Assembly (NCBI RefSeq): GCF_042679305.1
Contig: NZ_JBHTMP010000004.1
Location: forward strand, 140,963 to 204,962
DNA from: Micromonospora_H sonneratiae
GTDB taxonomy: Bacteria; Actinomycetota; Actinomycetes; Mycobacteriales; Micromonosporaceae
DNA: 64,000 nucleotides
Direction: 5' to 3'
This document shows, one piece after another, positions 28,401 to 30,590 of the stretch (position 1 is the first letter of the stretch; each line of letters begins with the position of its first letter). A model generated the notes under the pieces. It ran no database searches. It was not told the DNA's origin and saw only the letters and a list, made by a program, of their open reading frames with translations. The position numbers and the translations under genes are program-made.

Positions 28401-30101
28401 CGGGGGCTCCGGAGTGGTCAAATCTGCGGTCTGGCCGGGGATGTTCGGGGTGACCGGTGGCGTCGGCCCAGACACCGGCGGCTCGACCGAGGGGGTCGAC
28501 GGGCCGACGGGCGTGATCGGTGCGACGGCTTCCGAGGGAAGTACGGATTCGCCGCCCGGCTGAACCGGCGGTTGGTTCGGATCCACCACGACGGAGGAGA
28601 CCGGTGGGGTTTCCGGCGAGATGACCGGCGAGTTCGGGCCGCTGGTGGTCCCGGTGTTCCGCGCGTCGCCCGTACCGTTGCCACCGGCCCGGTCGACACC
28701 GTCGACCGGGCGCTGGCCGCCGGGTACGTTGCTGTTCTGCCCCACGCCGTTCTGTGCCGGGGGGTTGTTCGAGCCGGGTGTCGGGGCTGGCGACCCGCCC
28801 TGGTTGGTCGGAAACGGTTGACCGACCAGCGGTGCCTGGACCGGCTGCTGCGGCTCGAGGTTCTCCGGCGGCACGGATACGTTGCCCTGCTGAGGCGGAT
28901 CGTTCGGTGGCTGAGCGGTCGTTGCGGTGCCGCTGTCGCCAGTCGGAACGGCAGGTGGCAGGCCGTTCTGCGGGTTGCCGTCCACCGAGGTGTCGATCGG
29001 TGGCGTGATGGTCTGACCAACCGGGGGATTGGTGGTGGAACTGATCGGGTTGTCCGTCGGCAGGGCCCCGGGGGCGATGATGGGCGGGGTGTAGGCAGGC
29101 GAAGCACCGGGCGGTGGAGTGACCGGTGTCGAGCCCGGCACCCCTGGCAACCCGGGGCTGTCCGGGCCTTCGCCGGCTGGCAGGTCGAACTCCGGCAGGT
29201 CCAGGTCGGGCAACTCGGGCAGGTTGATGTCGGTCCCGAGGCTGCCCCCGTTCTTCATGTTGGCCAGGATGTTCTTCCGGTTCCCGATGGCCTGGTCCAT
29301 GATCGTCTCGGTGCTGGCTCCCGATGCGAAACCACCGGCCGCCCCGTCGCCGAACTTTCCTTCGTCGAGGATCACCTCGGGGATGGCCTCGCCCAGGCCA
29401 CCCCGGATCGCCTCGTCCGCGAACGATCCGTGGAAGCTCTTCAGGAACTTCTGGCTGAACGTGCTCAGGGCGGTGCCGGCGAAGGCGCCGATCGAGCCGA
29501 TGCCAACCGCCGTGATCGTCTTCTTGGTGTCCCAGTGGGTGCGGTCGCCCTTGAGGAACTGCAGGCTCTGCACGATCGCGTCGAGCAACACCTGGAAGCC
29601 GACCCCGCTGAGGATCGCGATGGCCAGCCGGTTCAGGATCGCCCGGGCCGACAGTTGGGCGATCTTGGTCACTGCCGGGATCAGGCCGCCGGTTGCGCCC
29701 AGTGTCGCGGCGCTGAGCTTGATCAGATAGATCAGTTGAGCCAGCAGCCAGGCGGCCATCAACATGATCATGTATTTTGCGTACTGGATCTCCAGACCTA
29801 CCTTGCGGATTTCCTCGGCCATTTTTCGGGCGGCATCACGGATCTCCGGCAGATAGCCCGCCTCCGCAGAGAAATACTTGTCCAGGTACTCCGTCGCGGC
29901 GGTGATCGCCGCGCCCTCCCCGGCCTGGTCGATGGCGCTGGCAGCCAGGCCGAAGTCGTTCTCGATGTCGTGGAGATCCTCCGCCAGTTTGTCCCACGCG
30001 TTGGCAAGGAGAAAGACCTTGTCCTCGTCACCCTGCGGCCACTGCTCACCGACCAGGATGAAGATGACGTAGTTGAGTTCCGGTGGCGGATTGATCCCCA
30101 T
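4443..30101 (-). CDS. Giant (8,552-residue) cysteine-free putative T7SS effector with macro domain and multiple repeat modules
   Basis: One unbroken frame of 25,659 bases. The ATG is 9 bases after the WXG100 gene stop, with a GAGG ribosome site overlapping that stop. Approximate layout: 1-300 helical CpnT/WXG100-like N-terminus with hydrophobic helices; 300-720 Pro/Thr/Asp-rich linker; 735-1870 helical stalk; 1960-3450 mostly beta, with Ser/Gly/Thr-rich hairpins; 3455-3900 helical; 3910-4157 another beta module; 4180-4900 helical; 5050-5215 macro domain; 5215-5298 Gly-rich; 5300-6170 helical modules; 6190-6271 Thr/Ser linker; 6290-8200 tandem alpha/beta modules; 8250-8365 a last helical module; then an acidic tail. 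No Cys is seen anywhere. No signal peptide and no recognisable C-terminal toxin enzyme are seen. The N-terminus and the EccC/MycP/WXG100 context suggest T7SS export; its activity is unknown. Confidence 0.9.
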   Translation of the reverse strand: MGINPPPELNYVIFILVGEQWPQGDEDKVFLLANAWDKLAEDLHDIENDFGLAASAIDQAGEGAAITAATEYLDKYFSAEAGYLPEIRDAARKMAEEIRKVGLEIQYAKYMIMLMAAWLLAQLIYLIKLSAATLGATGGLIPAVTKIAQLSARAILNRLAIAILSGVGFQVLLDAIVQSLQFLKGDRTHWDTKKTITAVGIGSIGAFAGTALSTFSQKFLKSFHGSFADEAIRGGLGEAIPEVILDEGKFGDGAAGGFASGASTETIMDQAIGNRKNILANMKNGGSLGTDINLPELPDLDLPEFDLPAGEGPDSPGLPGVPGSTPVTPPPGASPAYTPPIIAPGALPTDNPISSTTNPPVGQTITPPIDTSVDGNPQNGLPPAVPTGDSGTATTAQPPNDPPQQGNVSVPPENLEPQQPVQAPLVGQPFPTNQGGSPAPTPGSNNPPAQNGVGQNSNVPGGQRPVDGVDRAGGNGTGDARNTGTTSGPNSPVISPETPPVSSVVVDPNQPPVQPGGESVLPSEAVAPITPVGPSTPSVEPPVSGPTPPVTPNIPGQTADLTTPEPPVAPYVINFDGTDTSATENVTSDQQSEHQIDEPVETPSEVEFEPTGDIEPADDIEPTGPQETPTSSRSPGTGPVTEASAPFVTSGPTDGGGSSSTGSTPEGRRPVGGESVGNGTPGSSIVNPGPTTQRAPSLTPTVPTASIHPGVTGIGGSISVTSNAIRNANADLARLRANLIELRPKVETVVSSHLSGPTPELATAGATLHRDWVAYQTATTGLLSSIPANELVATVAELTEFENAITERLATLEQGTPTTSTTTTTTVTPLLSEPVLDARLTDLREGFGRLGSDVDAAIAKINRGRTRRLSNPYAQREMLIEAWSRYRSGLSDLLATLATDPTSLTTTEITAHLDHLAMLRDQLKAGVRAVERPKPGLPGGKQEQWQTAGAKLDETLPEEASRYAFMRRTFNALNQRVTKAQALAATGQGPVGAVDRLALDLDAYRRALTDLTLLRLGPADEITGTLIGEALVRAERFNDRLADLVLAVENGDSTPIFHGIVDLSGQAVDADTGSFVTAPGSVTSAPDVAPTIVAQVQEVVATAAGLRDRFATALFMMTGLDQLSPDGETPQVWRERLAASHAGLAAEVADLLLRIESPDGTHPPTAEEIQAVRDLAADLDAELSVVEETARSLWTPPPPPLRRETTEDVDSDRFTEIIDDETPDTPDTPETPPDEAAVRAELFDIAMQVVEFETRYQTLFDNLTAYAGPLPNGQTATRLRDGLEQDAKVALDALDDLIVRSVNPASSAPLPTATEIASVRQQVTDFMASVAEAENVTPSADNTSFVAASTHFEVRSPSIGNPTGTNQDDPTGNENSDSSEEEQPNDADQQSDSDSDLGPTTIQETLEQIVTSHSETMAALREWLNRIALADLTGTNRGTAAERAAVVTVWGAYQQSYQQIVGQLTGLVADGRGDDVLDADTQTSLRHRLAGPLNLLLMVLSPWDGTTEAPEGWPDFLDAMAGYDAQQQRASNALSGDGNLDRRIDLRTAGTRYEELRDAVASLVTPPEGGGQPAGVTDPAALRDAVVELSLQFNVLDEATRAAIAGRPAPPARDRYGWLPEAWDGFAAQVEAVRTEYEAWYTDTTATARNATEWRQFLDRFDLLATQMRDNDGESGFLTRSPAERADAFAHLAADFTMIQLTVAGMTVGHQSDSASSDSRSSDDEPTQPRPDRGKGRPADGQSSDQDERVRGGGRDAVVTGWNTFRGGWQAVYDTFRRPEIGYAAGLQKAIDTVPDPNGRAKLTNDLAKLVGDFQQLNQDVSSAGRDGDSVVVPPKRDVDLLDYRLKGVEAKRARLAYEITRAGGDGNLITATTSSPPTIDAEITADDTQDDTTGQDNGTTRNANLDVTDPLRSSPQQRPPSIVVISPEGQVSEPTETVRNRPGTPTTGDMLVIPESDLEATYAELDKRSVFAPPEYAITADRRSASSADTFNLADDQLVEMIENHIVGMFPNRMAMEIRGLLAPYLAGNALLQTMENLLNDRLPIVLPTSDGTYSVEVDLRYGAWEQLTDTHLNRLFDSTAYQALGKKEVRTRQLIDRQQGLDNTTDDRRGFEASIPVTPVGDTTKKPGLTVLEMLKTSYGLKFNLDAVSSTRKSSSMAATTQIFKGSSYRAVEFLFSIDVGITLRKDGQRTRVAPPLTVDDALVVRWPRELLQRHTFDLAPGQQPIVRAASSANWSALTGRPDSPPPPPMLNVDNPDIDPTIQVQPDRYQPEIRTGPRPLPRLGGVPVVTNVGELREAASGALGKQFQKIGSPAYAAFQKFVSPGSITGNIHDAYSGVASSPVLITPHWMAGMASLDVLLMQVEFFNDEVVVERDDFTRVDAEDYYITNVGHSQSQGNGFSLGAPVNLGLKAFNINPISYLTGKLGFEFEVPVTLDRGLSHSRPGPGFGSVVLNKVKFDTEPTTVIAMDARFQFRSAVTGELRVAWSRVYTRMFLDDAYRLGYQTPPPVRPLSPTPGQDRTSGLIDPKALATLTPQNAQAVTEGSIAAATEQERRQSPDRQLRAPREFYSYLPPMTRFTRFDDGANRVMDAAMQLVRDNFPGFLPPGRPDGVLPVANLPGDDADATQKLAYFVNWLTLVNSLTTENLIRRSHEIINGGDPIMLTKPGKLGDERLILLVHGKLLDETHANGGLAYKRTLAGNMEVYYGDFVDLGSSTTRSWTYGLGLAGSLGLPFTEALGGTIGEFMKKIGGLKFSTGFTNKDSVTFGSGYSGSGAVGGGAHWLAEFDGRMQIMISAFTVTPAVPTQMETAMPMPGGFPGTNMEIGASLEDTRSPLAKQIPVVRSFGAPTQAQLDNPIEFGFSMVTAEDLVEELDPQTGQWHSTMADAVSGLTWYPSPDLDMPQGALAMVHTSKLMPAVEQGFRHHGIDKVPPEIYDQIQKSLVGAGPRSRDFSGPNQQLLWRDKWNFDAEFDTYLEVHLNLRPRKLTSIGETDHGYRYLHFAGTSSISKSVGTERGSLKGGVELPGLGTAFGGSPHGLTATPGSFTYTNTRSYGRSQVLHGVLDRVDIEISHQVWSWANYVATISVRMYEANRYGLHADDTYRSRPQNVPGLVLMELHEALARGLAPQKGQTAVSNSPKQSASPNGSTNSNGRLSPVGRSGLNKGGVSATSPVAWLALGHESDVPINAARLQLLPPPSVLRNDGLGHVAPLRVPDMREFRDALIGRLYQQHNFFQAMAISDEIAKLFHLHPGGGLLESMMAGLTVTVGYRGMFTDHTYRVTFFAELINPTYRGLTPGKHALEGKHLSSTEHGTSVSSSHGRRYSGLGLRYSYGPKPDNPLSRAIKEISVGGSGNISNSTSRGTSAGSKFDDSVGLLQIGNLAQFEFDVQLSAIVQSDTGLGAAALPFAELYRDSSRYRVNYLIRGGTFMGYPVEIAQVAEAGYNSEDRALLSTAQHALADITGSLQELNRQFEQALRVLTDQGTHVEQHRRRFNQSADAVIEAYDQVERPSHLPWDRPISTWTNLQVSEGLAALRPVVDLLMAMEDQVELVQATAESLQLGEDAEIRQARAETETAEFEAWRAADPLMTKQTRTLLDSPGLAPELSERLTQAQAAVTKARNDLRAAGVNVDYQFDALPFGDVNTAYEAWAGVLAEAESALAGTPVTSTVPAPLRSTVVPLDTLLDDLLPRLDGTARAALITAWNTAVADAATAAGLVGTDPVGALEGLRTAIDNAVSAMEGAAIEISYNSPAIVRSRISHAVGVQFAKIAISGRTTLDERAEAAQAELSQAAPSDLQARRNQLTDRKKAFADAITAAETALATDPATVESVDALDALDEPLKQLIGTFAAYAATITTEENALGYRPPTEVVVTSPTVEQATAKPTRSRPAPVPRSFTANPINPTMQPRRELIVTEFQEIPLGTAHHTLTKGLPLTANHLAEGDVEFVGGLRDLRAAVAQLFSPKGLGKILGPGTSWLTSNAYLHDAIETVLSPNFLIHNLLTMIDGQVSIPLSEFGVFTDDAGTLELSADILHLTNLGPLSEVLLKDFQRLIEKGNSNRGTGRGYGVEFDVTGKLKTSSEAVITELALKGGLSLGGGAGAATGGGATAYERGDKTTHRQFTRLSAGVEFLISWHPPENWFGATSASLARIRINDDGTTLILPTEQVPEVLELTAAQPQLITRPLPRHTVVGPVQQTVTDSEVRARNLAAMRVLQQNELDIVRTERMLERLPQWRQQVLNALNELHRAGVDVTDRLTAITNAERAVRATRDRYLAIRGALDPHQISDQLLPMTVERYRAYLNALLTYRATLAVELSSADERTDLRNGLQELRERYTALNPTGTLSRAEQALHGLVFPAAGGANTLDIRFRLAQGRAALQEEINRYEALSSGEAIDVLSDVDAALEWQALTDAISRHEALVRSISRAEALTSGDPAVTVSAERAFVIESLDIWIADFHDQRLDDLLSRAEDVLGQLGEADHPDVAGRVDRARAAIERYTADYRVARGNEPVSALDDARAVAALRALRSLVDAYQALESVVSVLEAQLADAVGPLAAERDRLTAALNEAVETTLVDERMTNATSALLTAAQNGADVNHLWQRLRLAEAAVNEAMRRIGRLGEGDSANDLVQQIVTTTDAIAHLTELDRVLADIEAVAAPTTNAADLAARRTYLENLLVVHDASLESLTTRRNRAAEAAAVISQNAATAPAATRLTDLLTPLPARQTPPPTGNEARDAHLALQAQVRTATEFAATVDALETVVSGPAAVEAAVQQVTDLALRMYDRIVRENPLVRIDQTLAALRTVTLTGVDTTEITTRLIAARATYRELRDQGNQWLPDSIEEFDVRQVHLALIIGGRLERVMDEVQNALAEARSVLLGLETARSRQQSPITPPSPPPLRNQDRVAQTHELFLNVAEWNEGFTRFERRHNAAMDVLRAPDTTIPNAAELAERMDNAFAEVLVTDTRRMRRDVPDEAPDNLDETSADLYQPLLAAVDDAYRAWSDAIVAAENAIDPPQRSDTSVGGNTSTTTTTTTANTTTPAPTAPAPQPGLVTVTEVFGRIQEQRVDAVVTAANAALRGGGGTDLAVHANNPTIMQELRQHWPNGIQVGESVATGAGILPARHIIHSVGPVYSATQDRSDQLRSAYRTALREADRLGLGSIAFPIISAGAYGWPVQDALRIARETLSTTPTRVREIRLVHYDDSQPRGRHTVISGPGGRDGYDGPDPDRGGNNDGGGRGGGSGDSGNRRGGGFFGGGGRRDGDHRDDGRDRRGGNGRGGGGGGGGGRGGGRPPTSLQNPPVDPIAVETARRLFADVAVHRARHQDLQRRHEAALANIVGLANETALREQLTAGHQALIAARYAAMAAGLPQTAPAVMTPSQAGGYLAPLRGFQAAYQQWARAIRAAEAAISDSTGGPRIEDVIRPGGTTTVTTEQTQTVEPTERASTDDSQTATDDSQTTTGQPSEFAGLVQAVDTWLTNTDGLRTRHEAALNALSQHTTNVPDARRLRERLRVTAEVVTANATSTRTLPRNVPTGQAGGSAFVQQAYLDRLRTTDAAYRDWADAIDAAEQALNAATATPGGVDRQLLQQLFDQAGRWRQNATDLVTRHNTAIAALSDATPPVADADLLRLTAVTAAEAAQVAADALANDNLPDELPANLLPTDGPSWQGPLRNFVDTHQTWSEAVAAIEQALPEPAAEPGGKGKKSTVTADTSSDVTSLIPDPITPDTSRPPRDPQQQLQEINAWLARRRTQLAGLRQAVNAAIDRAHQEQEEGLTRDPDHQWATPWGSGLEVFTTNLTNTLRGYEQGLADLSHNVEIGYGGAGSSRGAAYDGVLDQISELDTTYGQIVMDTEQVLNRPQQRPPATNRTGLRIGGSPSATTTNAASNPGTASGVDPTARDAVDEIGRTLPSLTARVRQALGQLDALGPNGENVVDWRNRVRNLRDEIIAEHQALANAARTGQPAPPTLEQVMALRDSIARLTEEIGGVTETRARTINLREIHQAWRPVVTRFRDLRGRIERAGDAVPETLTAAWQAVQGPYQTIVNQLGTWIGGIGPSTADRNSLIDSMEQVVTLLDDVTAALVPLESDSLATANAAVADALRAVPGLRAALTDMQRQYDEVVENVPVGQTRPLTLALTAYRTALRQLDNLPTTTDGLTPTQSAVLPRIVNELNGLRETFDAELERLDAARKTPATSVVTGSSRDNRRPPGSGAAGGATNATTSTSTNTSSSTTNPTATATNTTRTIEATTATTESSTTATDTDENTRGGGGGFGTYLGGAGIGGGLGGGGITIDTRPPEVTFVGRDGFQMLNDGYDTQVTFRGGFASVPQADFDRMRNYLLSGWRPSTQYALALTTVGDKLARVQPNGELQALGDHEVIGLLNNANLRPGQDILLLVDDGATLSRIQRIATVLNNDILVTPQGADVDFVEVDNGSRGTRLEAVARDRETGEIVDWQVIRSRRVPEFFPPMFSQSEQGVRPLPGPVTAALPGGGLAVTTRANYHALGAGLSRMGQVPLRGPAPVQVTVRNGRFEVGWGSGDVDLLPGTQFGALIGPRIPGARELFLAISWPTNPTEAAELERNLRDLVNELGRVVYVPGPANSAVYRLGAFRSIDRGGNPGTWRALVPDPVQGSEPLTPQHRGGADGRLVPAVDPDVTRFEGVVVGTDLETALEQDYLYGEIRPRPGLFVVDLAVDDAGQLVLSYGGEGTAVGAAEIAATLTRWGWRGNDIQLLTEVLPGGTSIAAQAQLLADILGNRIFFRQAGTSLVTVTENEGTDRETTSLVQLDEEGNPVEWRSVLGLQGDIVTTEWFRSQDGVVDYSPYGNDQFTSVLFHGGFATVDAAAYARFHDLIAEGRRIDGVFDLLLTPQGGGLLGIGHPGPGGGQSVSSQTISEMLRENGAREDGSEIRLLVPGGMAYLEQLHELADETGDTVWALPLDAEGRVDPVSGEIQAVDRRTGAPVEWIPVQPSTFPTGMPTFFVSRNGFLRPRDGEMVFPFGNGLMSVEQSRYSGGAALSGGLRRRDDLFPMALPVQGGRFGVYDHLGNFTTSTIEEVQIRLLARGWQPGQQIVVPAVVGNESTAITAQYLATLRELANLMGVPVLALPPGADSRSTGADYDLVALSEAGTRRQWLTIMPTDGFDGRRYVTDVLGRLWPVDEPVTFVPEQRSLTGQGDVNHAGFASPTSAMWADRGLDYDQVDPDSGTFFLDLPLTGDGRLGLAMPDGTTVAPRSMAEIAHTLLANRYARRSQTLQLLTPIPSEHRATVEAQLAELARLLGRDILYLPEGATAEFTDVLEQFRAVSDGQPVEWLTSRASAPPVEGVVDHPDLGGEFAVGRDVHQLGNMIVIDDVGATYHTHAPAVRNLPVRDDITTVRVLVGENGAPLTRRPDSDGGSHPFTAPALDAVLRHLRVADGVPVRLDPHYLGAADPAELLTLAQQLANHRSASVYVGEQVVTPTDGTDQTAQVWHRLRPTAGGNVIGEPATNAFVGDDAGHLVTDATANDEPPYRDGVLTLGGHTLTVGVDVHLLPNNTVLLGTGADLAAYQSLVTNEAERGDIVTVVARFGQDGLIVPTPTGSVRMLDGQSVAHLLAALGVPADRPIRILPDLLPSQREQAAVSIDRGWLSLLGDARRGPVFYGVGTAYDSALGEFTAQMWPQPVDAPTPEQGRDQFYQRDANGALNRTNPVEPPLSSDRELPPSFFTTDALGVATGPQEGVGLEFTVMGSNLLIFDTPEGVQLNTQLYEQISRSDDLPTVIFAVTGNVPSAYGDNGNAAGLPVERVAQALENMRIPPHLPVRLGVGPLGTFTDEVVFREWVTALANRIRRPVYYSANGRIDPAVGDFVDTHWHRVDPDPAVVDQELPTIANYAPAPLPTFTGYVRDSVTGTLVPVDSPIDEAGLSWSDWQAREATPEGVTVEPLRDTDDAQRGIALSQPEQARNRFPAPPPPDGDSGSAQPTTNYGQVPTTTTLTDDVYVVTAQGDVDSVFGASDDPYGPLGPGSSISIPVTVLAEIMVENGYQPGTEIVLAVPHAGQANPLLPQVERYAQQLGDLFDVRVSAALTDNTDPAQYRNPDLFARFDPQPIDVQRPDQGTIVSLPPALRQANADVLAQDGNPDAPIRIVLPAFPDGRLGFTYGDRVLPAYSDRIAAFIQEQTGGRPYVIVPVAAQGTFPAGRTQQMIDLISHRVDQLAGRAPTDTPPPIPLPAPSYPGGTATGTASSTAQDTDQVPTRTEPTVERSTPATPPSLADTMALYATVAQWREGQGDLLDRETAAISALDRSTLANAADLRAGLDSARQALNSAKMALGRNGVPQMPVGDLPTISPVQAAMYHPFLAAAADAFQSWSEAVTAIEEAVAAADSTPVAHSIHFGGGTGNDAGGSPSGGTNASTVLSMLMPTVVAPAPPPVVEEPVTPYVIDNGADDDASSTHSASSDQTMVGETPVQEKQSTDQPSDGEPLAGDEEGDEKGTSDEPTEYTGVLARMPRSIADILSGMKEDAFRRKPFGARDEEEEEALRIARELHLDLPNTKPGNPAGGSGSPEGDQTEDGET
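5022..5352 (-). repeat. Giant protein: distant fifth copy of the helical W-RH-W module
   Basis: About 110 residues (roughly 8250-8360) with the same plan as the modules around the macro domain. It has a Trp near the start (VAQWREGQ), a basic/Ala helix (LLDRETAAISAL), a Pro-rich bend, and the closing helix AFQSWSEAVTAIEEAV. It lies after the alpha/beta array, about 2,600 residues from its nearest sister copy. Confidence 0.7.
5515..11143 (-). repeat. Giant protein: tandem array of about 9 full and 2 degenerate alpha/beta modules
   Basis: Modules start near 11140, 10630, 10115, 9610, 9115, 8555, 8075, 7515 and 6930, a period of about 160-195 residues, with two shorter degenerate units near 6190 and 5820. 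Each has an opening strand (often hGGFAsV), a helix ending in a Gly/Trp-rich turn such as LLARGWQPGQ, a strand ending in a Pro loop, a helix like LAELARLLGRDILYLPEGA, and an ending close to G-x-PVEWL. The strand-helix alternation suggests a small Rossmann-like fold. I cannot name the family. Confidence 0.75.
13022..14190 (-). repeat. Giant protein: three helical W-RH-W modules after the macro domain
   Basis: Three copies of about 105-110 residues start near 14190, 13700 and 13347. Shared signatures are an early basic/aromatic helix, R-H-x-A-A-[IL]-x-x-L (for example RTRHEAALNAL, VTRHNTAIAAL), and a closing helix of the form AY-x-x-W-A-x-A-I-x-A-AE-x-AL. Ser/Thr linkers separate them. Confidence 0.78.
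14460..14958 (-). other. Giant protein: macro domain
   Basis: Residues about 5050-5215 carry the hallmarks of a macro (ADP-ribose-binding or hydrolase) domain: VDAVVTAANAALRGGGGTD, RHIIHSVGPVY, and SIAFPIISAGAYGWPVQDA. All ligand-binding loops appear intact. A Gly/Arg/Asp-rich stretch of about 80 residues follows (14220-14458). No ADP-ribosyltransferase domain is visible in the same protein. Confidence 0.92.
15060..15381 (-). repeat. Giant protein: helical W-RH-W module before the macro domain
   Basis: This copy reads VAEWNEGFTRFERRHNAAMD at its start and closes with AYRAWSDAIVAAENAI. With the three copies after the macro domain it brackets that domain. Confidence 0.75.
17700..23690 (-). repeat. 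Giant protein: six dispersed Ser/Gly/Thr-rich beta modules
   Basis: Similar beta-rich blocks occur near 23690-23540, 22945-22660, 21980-21690, 21110-20830, 20185-19915 and 17945-17700. Each has a Ser/Thr/Gly-rich hairpin (for example HGTSVSSSHGRRYSG, STSRGTSAGSKF, GYSGSGAVGGGAHW) and then an alternating hydrophobic strand ending like F-x-F-x-V-x-A. The similarity is one of pattern rather than strict identity, so homology between copies is my inference. Confidence 0.5.
29202..30101 (-). other. Giant protein: CpnT/WXG100-like N-terminal domain
   Basis: The first 300 residues are helical, with W at residue 36 (AWDKLAEDL) and amphipathic helices. A strongly hydrophobic helix (MIMLMAAWLLAQLIYLI) lies around 109-127 and a second hydrophobic region (LAIAILSGVGFQVLLDAIV) near 158-176. 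This resembles the N-terminal domain of CpnT-like actinobacterial T7SS substrates, which replaces a classical signal peptide. Confidence 0.65.
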
Positions 30102-30110
30102 GATCGAGCC

Positions 30111-30413
30111 TCAGTTCGAGTTCGCGTCTTCGGTGTCGGTGTAGTTGCCGGCCATCACGTTGACCTTGTCGTTGATGTTGTCGGCGCTGTCCGCCAGATC
30201 GTGGATTGCGGTGATCACCTTGGGTGCCTCCCGGTTGTAGGCGGCACCGAACTGCTGCCCGATCTCGTCGTTACCCCATGGGTTGGGGCCGGCCTCGGCA
30301 GCGGCTGTGTCGAAGGCGATGACCGCGTTGCGTAGTCGCTTGGCCGGGTCTTCGAGTGTCCGACCGGCGTCGGCCAGCGCCTTCGGATCGACGGAGAGGA
30401 AAGGATTGGTCAT
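30111..30413 (-). CDS. WXG100-type T7SS substrate, partner of the giant protein
   Basis: Exactly 100 residues, the standard size for the family, starting at an ATG five bases after GGAGG. A helix-turn-helix protein is expected: the turn carries NPWGNDEIGQQFG, the actinomycete variant of the W-x-G turn, and the C-terminus has YTDTE, matching the YxxxD/E export signal. Its stop is 9 bases from the start of the giant gene, so the two are almost certainly one transcript. It could be the chaperone-like dimer partner of the giant protein's N-terminus, as in PE/PPE or EsxA/EsxB pairs; that pairing is inferred. A longer frame upstream to 30500 lacks a ribosome site. Confidence 0.88.
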   Translation of the reverse strand: MTNPFLSVDPKALADAGRTLEDPAKRLRNAVIAFDTAAAEAGPNPWGNDEIGQQFGAAYNREAPKVITAIHDLADSADNINDKVNVMAGNYTDTEDANSN

Positions 30414-30507
30414 CGGGACCTCCAAAGGGTGGGAGCCGGGGGATCGGCGACCTGGAAGGGAAGCGGAAACGGGAGGTACTGCTCGGGTCGGGGCGACCAC
30501 CGGACCG

Positions 30508-30542
30508 GGTCACCCGGGTGTGGCTGCCACAGCCGGGTGACC
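30508..30542 (-). terminator. Strong hairpin between the 782-residue gene and the WXG100 gene
   Basis: A 10-bp perfect outer stem (GGTCACCCGG/CCGGGTGACC), one G/G mismatch and a 5-bp inner stem (TGTGG/CCACA) close a 3-base loop. It lies 49 bases after the upstream gene stop. There is no T-run. It probably separates the upstream gene from the WXG100-giant transcription unit, whose promoter would then lie in 30414-30507. Confidence 0.6.
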
Positions 30543-30590
30543 TCGATATCGGCAAGACCTTGGGGCTCCGGCCGGCCCCGCCCGGCTTGC

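Noticed and set aside
4443..30101. Assignment to the very long lonely-Cys type actinobacterial proteins.
   Set aside because: Size and context are similar, but no Cys is found in the translation, so I do not apply the name.
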